Shown one piece after another: positions 52,290 to 62,135 of a stretch of DNA of 64,000 nucleotides. Made by a program: the position numbers and the translations under genes. Each line of letters begins with the position of its first letter. Position 1 is the first letter of the stretch. The notes beneath the pieces are model-generated. The model was not told the DNA's origin. It did not search any database and was given only the letters and a program-made list of their open reading frames with translations. The stretch is from an uncultured Paracoccaceae bacterium (GTDB taxonomy: Bacteria; Pseudomonadota; Alphaproteobacteria; Rhodobacterales; Rhodobacteraceae), in the NCBI GenBank assembly GCA_947495795.1, contig CANMAI010000010.1, positions 153,721-217,720 of the forward strand, read 5' to 3'.

Positions 52290-53237
52290 TCAGTGAACGG
52301 TCTCTGATGTTGATCTTGCGCCTCCCGCTTCTCCACGTTGAGGTTCCGTTGCAAGGATTGACCCCGCCAAAGCCTCAACATCTTTCATGGGGGGCAGCCC
52401 GAATTGCCTGCGATACTCGCGGCTGAACTGTGATGGGCTTTCATATCCTACGGAAAATGCAGCTTGGGCGGCCGTCTGGTCTTCGAAGAGCATCAGCCTG
52501 CGCGCTTCCTGAAGACGAAGACGCTTGTGATATTGAAGGGGAGACATGAGTGTCATGGCCTTGAAGTGCTGGTGCAAGGCTGAGGGTTGCAGATGGGCTT
52601 CTTCGGCAAGTCGGGCCATTTCGAACGGCTCGCGGTAGTTTTTCTTGATCGAGGCGATGACACGCGCGATCTGCTTTCCCTGCCCCGGCCCATAGACGCT
52701 TCGCAGCACGGCCTGACCGCCCGGAGAACGGATGATCCGGTAGAGCAATTCGCGCTCATAGAGCTTTGCAAGGGCAGGGATGTCGTCGGGCGCTTCGATC
52801 AATTGCACCAGCCTTGTGGCCGCACTCAGGATATCCGGTGTGGTTTCGCCCAGAAACAACCCTGGCCCTTTTGACGATAATTCGTCGTCCCAAGGCATAT
52901 CTATAGCCAGATCGGACAGGGCGCCGGCATCAATGCCAATGCGGATGCAAAGATACGGCTCTGTCACGCTGGCGGACGTGATCTGGCCGATGATGGGCAA
53001 GTCGAAGGACACGACCAGAAACTTCGCGGGATCGTAGTCATAAATGTGGTCGGCAAGCATGACCCGTTTCGCGCCCTGAACGATAAGACACAGCGCAGGC
53101 TCGTGTACCGTATGCAGATCCTGGGTTGGCCGCAAACTGCGGATAAGGTCCAATCGGGGGACTGGTGTTGTGTGAACGCCGTCAGATCGCACAAATCGGG
53201 CAACCATATTCGCCAGGTCATCAACCGTTTCTGTCAT
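52290..53237 (-). CDS. AraC-family regulator with AraC_N domain
   Basis: The 315-residue protein has an N-terminal AraC_N sensor (LDLIRSLRPTQDLHTVHEPALCLIVQGAKRVMLADHIYDYDPAKFLVVSFDLPIIGQI) and a C-terminal HTH pair (EPFEMARLAEEAHLQPSALHQHFKAMTLMSPLQYHKRLRLQEARRLML and SQFSREYRRQFGLPP). ATG 53237 (MTETVDDL) is preferred over an earlier in-frame start. It is divergent from the SDR gene and probably controls it; this pairing is common. Confidence 0.9.
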   Translation of the reverse strand: MTETVDDLANMVARFVRSDGVHTTPVPRLDLIRSLRPTQDLHTVHEPALCLIVQGAKRVMLADHIYDYDPAKFLVVSFDLPIIGQITSASVTEPYLCIRIGIDAGALSDLAIDMPWDDELSSKGPGLFLGETTPDILSAATRLVQLIEAPDDIPALAKLYERELLYRIIRSPGGQAVLRSVYGPGQGKQIARVIASIKKNYREPFEMARLAEEAHLQPSALHQHFKAMTLMSPLQYHKRLRLQEARRLMLFEDQTAAQAAFSVGYESPSQFSREYRRQFGLPPMKDVEALAGSILATEPQRGEAGGARSTSETVH

Positions 53238-53438
53238 GTTTTTTTCTCTTGTGCCTTCGCTAAACTGCGCCGTTTGATCGCATATCACTTAAGCCCCGAT
53301 AAACATTTTTCCCACCTTCGCGGAGGATTAGGCAATGATCCCGTGGGATTGTTCTACCGCCGTAAGCACTGGCATCCACATATCTGCTGCATAAGGGGCG
53401 GCCTCAATCACGAGGCCGCTGATGAATTGGAGGTCGAT

Positions 53439-54293
53439 ATGACGGATGATAGGAAAGTATGGTTCATAACCGGCGCTTCACGGGGCCTCGGTCTTCAGAT
53501 CGCAAAGGCTGCCTTGGACGCTGGCGACCGGGTTGTTGCCACCGGGCGGGATGCTGATGCGGTTACAAGGGCACTGCCGGATAGGGATGAGGCACTGGCC
53601 TTGCGGCTGGACGTCACGGATCCCACGCAAGCGGACGCGGCTGTGGCCAAAGCCGTTGACCGTTTTGGACGTATCGATGTCCTTGTGAACAACGCAGGTT
53701 ACGGACAGCTCGGCGTGTTCGAAGAAATTGAACATGAGAAGATTGTCCGGCAATTCGATACCAACGTGCATGGGACGTTCCATGTTACCCGCGCCGTGTT
53801 GCCGAGCATGCGAGCCCAGAAGTCAGGCCACATCTTCAACATATCCTCCATCGGCGGTGCGCTTGGTTTCGACATTGCGTCGATCTACTGCGCTACGAAA
53901 TTCGCTGTCGAGGGGTTCTCGGAATGTCTGGCCTTGGAAGTGAAGCCGTTCAATATCGGCGTGACCATTGTGGAGCCTGGCTTTTTCCGTACCGATTTTC
54001 TGGATGACAGCTCGATCCGGTTCGCGGATCAGCCCATCAGTGACTATGCCGAATACGCCAAGGCGACACAGGGCTTCTATCAGTCGCAGAACCATGTGCA
54101 GGCCGGAGACCCCGCAAAGCTCGGTGCGGCGCTGGTGCGGCTTTCGCGCGAGGATGATGCGCCACTGCGCTATGCCGCTGGTTCAGATGCCTTTGAATAT
54201 CTCAGCGGTGCCTACGACGCCCGAAAGAGTGAGCTGTCCAAGTGGCAAGACCTCTCCAAATCGACTGACGGCGAAACCGCGTCTGCGGCCTGA
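53439..54293 (+). CDS. short-chain dehydrogenase/reductase
   Basis: The 284-residue SDR has the TGASRGLGLQIAKAAL cofactor motif, DVLVNNAGYG, NISSIGG and the catalytic YCATKFAVEG (YxxxK). GGAGG lies upstream of ATG 53439. The NAD(P) preference and substrate are not known. It opens a plus-strand run with three small exported proteins. Confidence 0.92.
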   Translation: MTDDRKVWFITGASRGLGLQIAKAALDAGDRVVATGRDADAVTRALPDRDEALALRLDVTDPTQADAAVAKAVDRFGRIDVLVNNAGYGQLGVFEEIEHEKIVRQFDTNVHGTFHVTRAVLPSMRAQKSGHIFNISSIGGALGFDIASIYCATKFAVEGFSECLALEVKPFNIGVTIVEPGFFRTDFLDDSSIRFADQPISDYAEYAKATQGFYQSQNHVQAGDPAKLGAALVRLSREDDAPLRYAAGSDAFEYLSGAYDARKSELSKWQDLSKSTDGETASAA

Positions 54294-54367
54294 CCATACA
54301 GCCGCCACTGAACTGAAGGCATTCGATACCGGGTGCCTTCCAGCGATCAACATAGAGCCAAAGGACC

Positions 54368-54865
54368 ATGACAATGCATAAGTTTACCCTTTCAGCTATC
54401 GCGCTTGCGATCAGCTTCTCGATGTCCCCTGCGAACGCTCAGGCTGATGAAGGAAGCACAATGCCCGATACCACCGAAGAACGGCTTCAGCTGGGTGCGG
54501 AGGTCATTCTCAAACTGAACAATGGCGTGCCACAAACCACGCTGGAAAACATGCGTGAAGAATTCCCGTTCCTGGCTGACGCCACCCAGGCCTATGCTCT
54601 GGGCGATGTCTGGACCCGTCCTGGCCTCGATGACCGCACGCGCCAGCTTGCTGCCGTCGCGGCGTTTGCTGCAATGGGCGAGCGCGGGTTGATGAAGATC
54701 CATGCAGGCTACGCCCTTAATGTTGGTGTCACAGAAGATGAATTGAAGGAAATCGTCTATATGATCACCGTGCCAGCGGGCTTTCCAAAGGCAATCCTCG
54801 CTTCACAGACCATGTCGGAGCTTTTTGAAGAGCGGCGCGCTGCAGGTTCCGGAACAGGCCAGTGA
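54368..54865 (+). CDS. exported carboxymuconolactone decarboxylase-family protein
   Basis: The 165-residue protein has a signal peptide (KFTLSAIALAISFSMSPANAQ) followed by a CMD-like domain: LGDVWTRPGLDDRTRQLAAVAAFAAMGERGLMKIHAGYALNVGVTEDELKEIVYMITVPAGFPKAI. Unlike cytosolic AhpD-type members it shows no CxxC pair, so a peroxidase role is not supported. Its stop codon (TGA 54863-54865) overlaps the GTG of the next gene. Confidence 0.8.
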   Translation: MTMHKFTLSAIALAISFSMSPANAQADEGSTMPDTTEERLQLGAEVILKLNNGVPQTTLENMREEFPFLADATQAYALGDVWTRPGLDDRTRQLAAVAAFAAMGERGLMKIHAGYALNVGVTEDELKEIVYMITVPAGFPKAILASQTMSELFEERRAAGSGTGQ

Positions 54866-55236
54866 GGGGAATTGGACATGGACTGCACGCAAGAATTCTC
54901 GCCACATTGGCTGTGGTCATGACGGGATCCATAGCGCAGGGGCAATTTGTCACCACCGACTTCCCGCAATCTCCCCGCCCCGAGGCGGCGACGGAGCCTC
55001 AGACCCACGCGTTCGTCGGCATGTGGGTGACGGAGGACGGGCATATCCGCCACGATCTTCTGCCCAACGGGCGCTACGATGAGGCACGCGGCAGCCGGAA
55101 GAGCGCCTATCAGGGGCGCTATCACGTCACCGGCGACATCATCCAGTATTGGGATGACACGGGCTTTTATGCCGATGGGCAGTTTCGGGATGGCGTACTC
55201 TATCACGGTGGGTACGTCTTCTACCGCGAGGAATAG
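54862..55236 (+). CDS. small exported protein, Atu4866-like
   Basis: The 124-residue product has a hydrophobic N-terminal segment (LHARILATLAVVMTGSIAQG) and a domain with FVGMWVTEDGHIRHDLLPNGRYDEARG and GRYHVTGDIIQYWDDTGFYADG. I recall this pattern from the Atu4866-type domain, of unknown function, with a beta-barrel fold. GTG 54862 overlaps the preceding stop by four bases. Confidence 0.7.
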   Translation: MRGIGHGLHARILATLAVVMTGSIAQGQFVTTDFPQSPRPEAATEPQTHAFVGMWVTEDGHIRHDLLPNGRYDEARGSRKSAYQGRYHVTGDIIQYWDDTGFYADGQFRDGVLYHGGYVFYREE

Positions 55237-55289
55237 CGGCTCTTTTTTATTCACCGTGGAGCCGAAGAAATACGAAGAAGGAGCTTGGA

Positions 55290-55805
55290 ATGACCATGAA
55301 CCGCTTACGTACCGGAATACTTAGCTTAAGCGTCGCCGCTTGTTTGACGTTGACGCTCGGTCTTTCTGCAAATGCTGCAGAGGACTCTGCGATGGAGGAG
55401 ACAAACCGGCAGATTGTCAGCGACGCTTTCGCAGGTTGGGAAGCGGGCAAAGCCAATGTGTTCGACTTGCTGGACAACGACGTTGTTTGGACCATTACCG
55501 GTTTTAATCCCGTCGTGTCGGGAATTTATCATGGCAAAGAAGACCTGCTGTCCCGCACGGTCGAGCCCTTTAGTGACCGCATGAGCGAAGGCCTGAGCCC
55601 AACGGTACATCGTGTTTGGGCGGATGGTGAAGACGTTATCATTCACTTCGACGGTGAAGGGAGAACGGCAGCCGGTGATGTCTACAGGAACAGCTATCTC
55701 TGGATCTTCAAGATGGATGATGGTGTCGTCACCGAAGTCACAGCATTCCTCGACACGGCAGCATTTGCTGCTCTTCTTTCACGCGATCCTGCAGTGGCCC
55801 GCTGA
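55290..55805 (+). CDS. exported NTF2-like (SnoaL-type) protein
   Basis: The 171-residue product carries a signal peptide (LSLSVAACLTLTLGLSANAA) and an NTF2-like fold with DNDVVWTITGFNPVVSGIYHGKEDLL and VIIHFDGEGRTAAGDVYRNSYLWIFKMDDGVV. Fold is clear; catalytic role is not. It follows the Atu4866-like gene by 53 bases, suggesting the same operon. Confidence 0.8.
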   Translation: MTMNRLRTGILSLSVAACLTLTLGLSANAAEDSAMEETNRQIVSDAFAGWEAGKANVFDLLDNDVVWTITGFNPVVSGIYHGKEDLLSRTVEPFSDRMSEGLSPTVHRVWADGEDVIIHFDGEGRTAAGDVYRNSYLWIFKMDDGVVTEVTAFLDTAAFAALLSRDPAVAR

Positions 55806-55951
55806 CCCTGAAACAGCCCTTCAAAGGCTTCTCAACAGGCCCGAAGAACAGTTTGCTATCAGAACCAAAGACGGCGATTTTCCACTCTTTTTGAAGCCGA
55901 CAGGCTGATGTTGATACGGGTCGAGGCTTGCGTGGGTATTGTCGGGCGCGG

Positions 55952-56398
55952 CTAAGCCTCTTCTGCGCGTTCGCAGTTTGCGGTCGGGCCGTTCCACCCT
56001 TCTGTCAGTTGCGCGACCGTGATCTCGTTCAGCGATGCCTGAAACTGCAAACGTGCGGCGCTCAGCGCGTCATCGGTTGCAGCGTAGGCTGCCTTTGCGA
56101 GCAAGCACCTTGGATCGTCTTCATCATTGCCGATGGCAAAGAGCTTCGGTGACCCAAGCGCCTCGTATATTGCAAGAAGGGTCACGTCCTTCAACGGCTT
56201 GGCGAGTGACCACCCCCCGCCATGGCCCTTTGTTGACGTCACGATGCCAGCGTCGCGCAGACCGGACATGGTGCGGCGCACGACGGCAGAGTTTGTCTGA
56301 AGCATCTGCGCAATTTGTTCGGAGGTCGCAGGTCCATCCATTTCGTCCAGATGCAAAAGGGCGTGCAGCACGCGGGAAAGGCGATTGTCCTGTCTCAT
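55952..56398 (-). CDS. Rrf2-family transcription regulator
   Basis: The 148-residue protein has an Rrf2 winged helix (RLSRVLHALLHLDEMDGPATSEQIAQMLQTNSAVVRRTMSGLRDAGIVTSTKGHGGGWSLAKP) and a C-terminal helical region. A cysteine at CLLAKAAY is present but the IscR/NsrR three-cysteine cluster is not complete, so iron-sulfur sensing is uncertain. It is divergent from the MFS exporter gene and may repress it. Confidence 0.85.
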   Translation of the reverse strand: MRQDNRLSRVLHALLHLDEMDGPATSEQIAQMLQTNSAVVRRTMSGLRDAGIVTSTKGHGGGWSLAKPLKDVTLLAIYEALGSPKLFAIGNDEDDPRCLLAKAAYAATDDALSAARLQFQASLNEITVAQLTEGWNGPTANCERAEEA

Positions 56399-56479
56399 TT
56401 CGCAGATTTCCTCCGGTCATGTAACATTTGAGCGCACAAGACATTGACTCCGGCGATCCCTTGATGCATTTGATGATAC

Positions 56480-57943
56480 ATGAGCATCTCATCAAACGCC
56501 AGCCTGCGTCCGGAAACTGCCCGTTCAAACCGATGGGCAGCCCTCGCCGTTCTGTTTCTTGCCAGTTTCATGAACCTGATCGACGTCAGCATCGTGAACG
56601 TGGCCCTGCCGCAGATACAAGCCGATACCGGTGCGACCGCAACGCAGCTCGAATGGGTCGCGGCGATCTATGTGCTGGCCCTTGCGGTCGGCCTTTTGCC
56701 GTTCGGACGTTTCGGTGACGTCTTCGGGCGGCGGCGCTTGTTCATCTGGGGCCTGATCGGCTTCACCGTGTCTTCCACTGTCTGCGGTCTTGCACCGGAT
56801 GTGGTGACATTGATCGCTGCGCGCGCTGTCAAGGGCATCGCGGCTGCGATGATGGTGCCGCAGGTCTTGGCAATCGCACATGTCATCTTTCCACCGGAGG
56901 AAAAGTCGCGTGTCTTTGGTCTCTTCGGTACGGTATCCAGCTTGGCCGTCGTCGCGGGCCCAATCATTGGCGGTGCGCTGATTTCGGCAGATATTGCCGG
57001 TCTCGGATGGCGCTTGGCGTTTCTGATCAACATCCCGCTCGGCATTGCTGCGCTGATCGGCGCACGCACCTTTGTTCCTGTCCTTGATACGGACAGCGAC
57101 GCACGGCCAGACTGGATCGGCACGGGCTTGTTCATCTTGGCTGCGGTGCTTTTGGTCTTGCCATTGATCGAAGGCCGCGCGCTTGGCTGGCCGTTGTGGT
57201 GCTTTGCCGCCTTGTTCGCGTCGATCCCCGCAACCCTTGCTTTCATTGCTTTTGAGCGTCGGCGCAGCGCAAGCGGCTTGTCGGCCCTCATGCCCCCCGG
57301 CCTTCTCTCAAACGGTCCTTATCTACGGCGACTTGGTTTGGTGGCGCTGTTTTTCAGCGGTGTGCCCGGTCTCTTCCTCGTTCTCGCGATCTTTTTGCAA
57401 TCAGGCTTCGGATTGACCGCCTTGCAAAGCGGCCTTGTCACAACGCCGTTCCCCGTTGGTGTGATGCTGGCCTCGATGACGATAGAACGGTTTGGCAACC
57501 GTCACCTCTCCGCCCGCATCGCTGGTGGGGCTGCGTTGCTGGTGGTTGGAATGATTGCGCTGCAATTGGTGATCCGGTCCATCGGTGCGGAGCTGAACCC
57601 ATATGCCTTTACCCTGCCGCTTCTTGTCTGTGGCTTCGGAATGGGCACCGCGATCATGTCTCTGTTTCAGGTCACGATGTCGAGCGTGGAGCCGCAGGAG
57701 GCAGGCGCAGGCTCCGGAGCCATGCAGGCGTTTCAGCAAATTGGCGCGGCCCTCGGTATTGCAATCGCAGGCCAGATCTTTTTCGGATTGCTGGGAGAAG
57801 GCGGAATGGCCCCAGGCGCGGCCAACGCGTACCGCTTTGTCGAAGCCGCCGCCATGGCAACAACCTATTCCATCGCCGTCTTCGCGATACTGACACTTCT
57901 GGTCGGCGTGTCGGCATGGAAAACGAGAAAGGACACGACATGA
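56480..57943 (+). CDS. MFS multidrug exporter (DHA2, EmrB/QacA-type)
   Basis: The 487-residue membrane protein has about 14 membrane spans. NLIDVSIVNVALPQIQADTGATATQLEWVAAIYVLALAVGLLPFGRFGDVFGRRRLFIWG matches the DHA2 motif A region, and VAGPIIGGALISADIAGLGWRLAFLINIPLGI matches motif C. It exports drug-like compounds in a proton-coupled way; the substrate is not shown. It overlaps the methyltransferase gene by four bases and lies divergent from the Rrf2 gene. Confidence 0.9.
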   Translation: MSISSNASLRPETARSNRWAALAVLFLASFMNLIDVSIVNVALPQIQADTGATATQLEWVAAIYVLALAVGLLPFGRFGDVFGRRRLFIWGLIGFTVSSTVCGLAPDVVTLIAARAVKGIAAAMMVPQVLAIAHVIFPPEEKSRVFGLFGTVSSLAVVAGPIIGGALISADIAGLGWRLAFLINIPLGIAALIGARTFVPVLDTDSDARPDWIGTGLFILAAVLLVLPLIEGRALGWPLWCFAALFASIPATLAFIAFERRRSASGLSALMPPGLLSNGPYLRRLGLVALFFSGVPGLFLVLAIFLQSGFGLTALQSGLVTTPFPVGVMLASMTIERFGNRHLSARIAGGAALLVVGMIALQLVIRSIGAELNPYAFTLPLLVCGFGMGTAIMSLFQVTMSSVEPQEAGAGSGAMQAFQQIGAALGIAIAGQIFFGLLGEGGMAPGAANAYRFVEAAAMATTYSIAVFAILTLLVGVSAWKTRKDTT

Positions 57944-58575
57944 CGATGCCACAAGCGCATGAAGACGCGACACGGTTCTGGGAGGGTCACTACGCAAAGC
58001 TGACGAAGCCCTCAGGCGGTCGTCCCTCTGCCATTCTCGTTCGGTTCGCAGAAGAACTTACCCCAGGGCGGGCGCTCGACCTTGGTTGCGCACGCGGTGA
58101 TGATACGATCTGGCTTGCAAAACGGGGGTGGAGCGCGATGGGCGTCGATATTGCGCAGTCGGCGATTGATGCGGCGCGGTGGGCAGCGGAAAATGCTGGC
58201 GTGGAAGAGCGCACATGCTTTGAGTGTCACGACCTGGATGTCTCCATTCCGGATGAAGAGTTTGATCTCGTCTCGGCGATGTTCCTGCATTCGCCCGGCA
58301 GATTTGACCGGGCAGCGGCACTACAACGGGCAGCGGGTGTTGTCGCGCCCGGCGGCTTGCTCTTGATTGCAGCCCACGGATCACGCGCACCTTGGTCCTG
58401 GGCTGATCCGGATACGGTCTATCCCACAGCAGACGAAGAACTGGCCGACCTTCATCTAGACCAGTCCGAATGGCGGGAGGTCTTCGTGGGGCCCGTCGAA
58501 CGGGTGGCACATGGACCAGATGGCCAGACCACCACAGTAATCGACACCGTGATTGCACTCGAACGACGGCTTTAG
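57940..58575 (+). CDS. class I SAM-dependent methyltransferase
   Basis: The 211-residue product has motif I RALDLGCARGDDTIWLAKRGW, MGVDIAQSAIDAARWAA and LLLIAAHGSR. It belongs to the class I SAM family, methylating small molecules or thiopurine-like substrates. ATG 57940 overlaps the MFS stop, so the two are co-translated; an earlier in-frame ATG at 57916 is the alternative. Confidence 0.8.
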   Translation: MTMPQAHEDATRFWEGHYAKLTKPSGGRPSAILVRFAEELTPGRALDLGCARGDDTIWLAKRGWSAMGVDIAQSAIDAARWAAENAGVEERTCFECHDLDVSIPDEEFDLVSAMFLHSPGRFDRAAALQRAAGVVAPGGLLLIAAHGSRAPWSWADPDTVYPTADEELADLHLDQSEWREVFVGPVERVAHGPDGQTTTVIDTVIALERRL

Positions 58576-58754
58576 ACAGACAGACGTGCTAAGCCCGTCC
58601 GGCATCGCTCCGGTTCACGTTTGTCGGAAAGTTCAAGCTGAAACAGCCATTCGAATATAGAATGCCAGTGGCAGTTTTGTCCGGATACAGTTGAATAAGT
58701 CGTTGTTTTGGCCAGCTTGATGCTGAGCGAGAAGCAGGCCAGCCTCGTTCCCCT

Positions 58755-59882
58755 TCACGCTGGCGATGCTTTGGGGACCAGTTTTGCGAGCTTCCTGAGG
58801 TTTTGTGCTGTTGCGGCGAGTTGGAACTGTTCGTATGCGCCTTTGGGTCCTCGCAGCCGCATCGTTGCGACGCCGATGTATCGTTTCAGATGGGCAAACA
58901 GCATCTCGACTTTCCGCCTTTGGATGAACGAGGTCATGTAGGCGTCTGTTTTGCGGATATCGCGGGCGACGTCTCGGGCCGCTTCGTGGATTGACCGCAT
59001 CACGCGTCGTCCCGGATCTCCTGGGCAGCATTGCGGCTTCAGCGGGCAGGCATCGCAATCATGCTTCGAGGCGCGGTATCGGATGAACCCGTCTTTACCG
59101 CCGTTGGGCTTTCGCGGCTTGGAGAAGTTCCGGCGATATGTCCGCAGTTCTTTGTTGCCGGGGCATGTGTAGCTATCGGTCGCGGGGTCGTAGACGAAGT
59201 CTTCGCGTGAGAAGGTGCCGTCCGTTCGTTTGGATTTGTCCCAGACCGGGATGTGCGGGGCAATGCCCCGTTCCTCGACCAGCCAGCTCAGCATCTCCGC
59301 GGATCCGTAGCCCGTATCGCCGACCAGTTTGTCTGGTGTCATATCGAAGCGGTCAGCAATCCGGTCGATCATGCGCCGTGCTGCGAACGCCTCTGCGGTC
59401 CGGATTGGAACCGATGGCTCAACATCAACGATCACCGCATTGTCCAAATCCACCATGTAGTTGGTGGAATATGCGAAGAACGCGACCCTACCATCTGCCC
59501 CGGTCCAGCGAGCAGCAGGATCAACCGGTGAGATGTATTTTGGAACGACTTTGGTTGATGCGCCGAATGCGGCGTCATCCAGTGTTTCGAGATATTCGTC
59601 AACCACGCGCGTCTTCAGCTCGGGCGGCAGGCCCTCTTTGCCATCAATGCTACGCGTCTGGTTTGCGTTGGCAGGGATCAGGCTGGCGTCAACGCCAAAG
59701 CTCTCGCCCCCGACAAGACCCTCGTCAATGCAGCGCATCAGAACGGTTTCGAATAGGTGACGGAATAATCCGCTCTCACGAAAGCGACCCCTCTCGGCGA
59801 TGCAAGCATCGCCTGCCGGGCAACGCATGTCGGTTTTTTGAAAAGGCTCTCTGATTGCGGGGATGTCAACAGAAGTCGGCAT
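58755..59882 (-). pseudogene. IS1182-family transposase, C-terminal part
   Basis: The 375-codon frame, of which the first 20 or so residues derive from inserted sequence, is the C-terminal DDE half of an IS1182/IS5-like transposase: FGVDASLIPANANQTRSIDGKEG, DLDNAVIVDVEPS, GDTGYGSAEMLSWLVEERGI, CPLKPQCC and FQLAATAQNLRKLAKL. The N-terminal half lies at 61188-61550, beyond an IS110 insertion. Confidence 0.85.
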
Positions 59883-61195
59883 TGTCTCTGCGGAGCACGG
59901 TTCTCTCCGAGGTCGGCACTTGCCGCCTCATAATGGCTTCCGGGGGCTGAACGTCTCCATATGTCGAATGCGGGGTTTGCTTTGCCCCATGTTTTCGAAC
60001 GAGATCGATCTGCCTTCCGTCCCGCAGGGACTTCGCGTCCTACCGTTTCCGGTGGGTATCTAGATCAGGTGGTGGCCTCTTTGGTCCAATGGAATTCTTC
60101 TCCTGTTTTCCAAAGCGTCAACATGAGGACCGCGCGTTTCCGGGCTGTAGCAACCGCGGCCTTTTTGAAACCGCGCCTCGCTGCGAGTCGGACGGCCCAC
60201 GACTTCAAAGGCGAATATCGCTTCACACGACTGATCAGCGTACTGGCTGCTTCGTACAGAAGGCGACGCCTGGCAGCATCGCCACGTTTGGATATGCGGC
60301 CAGAATAGTCGACCTCACCGGACTGATATCGCCTCGGCGTCAAGCCCAGGAACGCTCCAACGTTTGTTGTTTTAGGAAATCGCTCGGTATTCTCGATCAA
60401 TGCCAGAAAGCTCAAGGCGATAACCGGGCCTACGCCCGGGATGGTCATCAATCTACGCGACTGATCATGGCGCTTGGCAATCGCGGCGATCTCGTCCTAA
60501 AGCGCAGCCGCCGCTGAACACACCGCCTCATGCGAGGGAAGAACATGATCGATGATGACAGCCAGCGCCGGATCGGATTGCCGCGCAACTGACAGCTGAT
60601 CTCTGAACCGTTGTCGCTGCCGCCCATTGCCGATTGTGGTCAGGCGAATGCCAAATGTCTTCAGGATCCCCCGCATATGGGCCTCAATCTCCATTCTGAG
60701 ACGCACAAAACGATCCCGAGCCCCAATGATCGTACGAAGGCGATCGGCATCCACGCTGCGGACGTGAACGGCCGTAAACCAGCCGATCCGGGCCAATTGA
60801 GCCAATCCTTCTGCGTCCGAACGATCGGATTTATTCAGTTTTGCTGAGAGCACCTTGTGGGCTGACCTCGCATCATTGCAGATGGCTGGTAGCCCCAAGT
60901 CCTCAAGTTGCCGCTGAAGCCAGATCGATATCTGACCGCTTTCATGCACGATCCTCTGCGGCACCATCCTTTACCCATCCAAGGCATCCCGGACGGCCAG
61001 CGGACAAAAAGGCAAGCTTCTACGAAAGACGACATTGCCTTCGTCATCGACAACACACATGGAAATCTCTTTCAAAGAAACATCCAAACCTGCAAAGCAC
61101 TTCATGGTCGTTCTCCTCACGGCTAAATTCCATGAGGCCAGTCTACAGGACCTCGTCCGCCACCTGAGAGCGACCGCCGCAATCACATCATGTGG
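59800..61195 (-). mobile_element. decayed IS110-family element inside the IS1182 element
   Basis: The segment between the two transposase halves encodes an IS110-type transposase in pieces. Ends are estimated from the interrupted reading frame: the right junction is near 61195 (after CCTGACCATTCCAC on the minus strand) and the left near 59800. Confidence 0.7.
60065..61105 (-). pseudogene. IS110-family transposase, frameshifted and with a nonsense codon
   Basis: ATG 61105 opens KCFAGLDVSLKEISMCVVDDEGN (DEDD-type N-terminus). The frame ends after ALDG near 60970. The next frame carries QLEDLGLPAICNDARSAHKVLSAKLNKSDRSDAEGLAQLARIGW, then a TAG at 60497 followed in frame by DEIAAIAKRHDQSRRL and MTIPGVGPVIALSFLALIEN (Transposase_20). 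So at least one frameshift and one stop inactivate it. Confidence 0.85.
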
Positions 61196-61550
61196 AATGG
61201 TCAGGCACCGCATCCGCCAGATCGAGCCTGCAAAACCACCGATAGGCCAGATTGACATGTACCTCTTCGCAAAGCCGCCGCTCAGACCGGATGCCCATGG
61301 CATAGCCCAGCAACAGCATTCGGATCATCAGTTCAGGATCAATCGAGGGGCGGCCCTGATGGCTGTAGTAAGGAGCGAGGAAGCCGCGGACTAGAAACCG
61401 GTCGATCTTACGCAACAGGTGATCTTCCGGAACGTGATCCTCAATGCTGAACTCGTAGAACAGCGCCCCTTGCGCAACCTGCCTCGGACCCATCATCGCC
61501 ATGTCCTCCACTCTCAAAACGAGTGAATCAGCGACAGACCAGCCAATCAA
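61188..61550 (-). pseudogene. IS1182-family transposase, N-terminal part
   Basis: The frame MMGPRQVAQGALFYEFSIEDHVPEDHLLRKIDRFLVRGFLAPYYS...CRLDLADAVPDHST is the usual IS1182 N-terminus. It stops where the IS110 insertion begins. Confidence 0.85.
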
Positions 61551-61690
61551 CGGACTTCTTAAACACTATCTCCGCACTGGCGACGTTCAGCGTCGGTGCT
61601 GTGAAGGTCTGCTACGAGAGCGGTGACAGTGGGTCAGAACTGGCCTACTACCGACAAGCGGTCCAAGTTTTGCATAGAGGAGTACGCTAA

Positions 61691-61837
61691 ATGATTGCCT
61701 ATGTCACAGTCGGTGCCGATGACATGGTAAGCGCAGAACGGTTCTACTCTTCCTTTTTACCATCGCTTGGCTACGCCTTCGAAGAATACCATGGAGACTC
61801 GGTAATCCCGCCGAAATTTAGGGATGTGCGGAAGTAG
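61691..61837 (+). pseudogene. VOC-family (glyoxalase/dioxygenase-like) gene, 3' truncated
   Basis: ATG 61691 opens a 48-residue frame AYVTVGADDMVSAERFYSSFLPSLGYAFEEYHGDSVIPPKFRD. The opening (YVTVGADDMVSAERFYSSFL) is typical of VOC proteins, which usually run to about 120 residues. The frame is cut short at the left end of the IS3 element. Confidence 0.75.
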
Positions 61838-61868
61838 AATTTTCTCGAAGGTGAATGAGGAGCTTCTG

Positions 61869-62135
61869 ATGAAGAAATCAAAGTACAGCGAAGCCCAGAT
61901 CATGGCGATCTTGAAGCAGGCAGAGAACGGCGTGCCGGTTGCTGATCTTTGCCGCGAGCATGGCATGAGCAGTGCGAGCTTCTACAAGTGGCGCTCCAAG
62001 TACGGCGGCATGGACGCGTCGTTGATTTCGCGGATGAAAGCGCTGGACGAAGAGAACAAGCGGCTGAAGAAGATGTATGCCGAGAAGAGCATGCAGAACG
62101 ATCTGTTGAAGGAAGCCTTAGGAAAAAAGTGGTGA
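61869..62135 (+). CDS. IS3-family transposase orfA
   Basis: The 88-residue product ([69 protein letters not shown]) is an HTH plus leucine-zipper protein that binds IS ends. The AAAAAAG heptamer at 62123-62129 is in the correct phase for a -1 shift into orfB. Confidence 0.9.
   Translation: MKKSKYSEAQIMAILKQAENGVPVADLCREHGMSSASFYKWRSKYGGMDASLISRMKALDEENKRLKKMYAEKSMQNDLLKEALGKKW
62123..62129 (+). promoter_or_regulatory. programmed -1 frameshift heptamer A AAA AAG
   Basis: Read in the orfA frame it is GGA AAA AAG; slipping back one base enters the orfB frame. This is the classical IS3 signal producing the OrfAB transposase. Confidence 0.7.

Larger units (their letters stand above)
58697..61557 (-). 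mobile_element. IS1182-type insertion sequence, split by an IS110 insertion
   Basis: The transposase reading runs from MMGPRQVAQGALFYEF at the right (61550-61190) to the DDE C-terminal half at the left (59815-58755). The two halves join as AVPDHST...GRFRESGLF when the intervening 1.4 kb is removed. Imperfect terminal repeats match: AAGTCGTTGTTTTGGCCAG at 58697 and the complement of about 61557 (AAGTCCGTTGATTGGCTGG). The exact ends are approximate and no target duplication was confirmed. Confidence 0.75.
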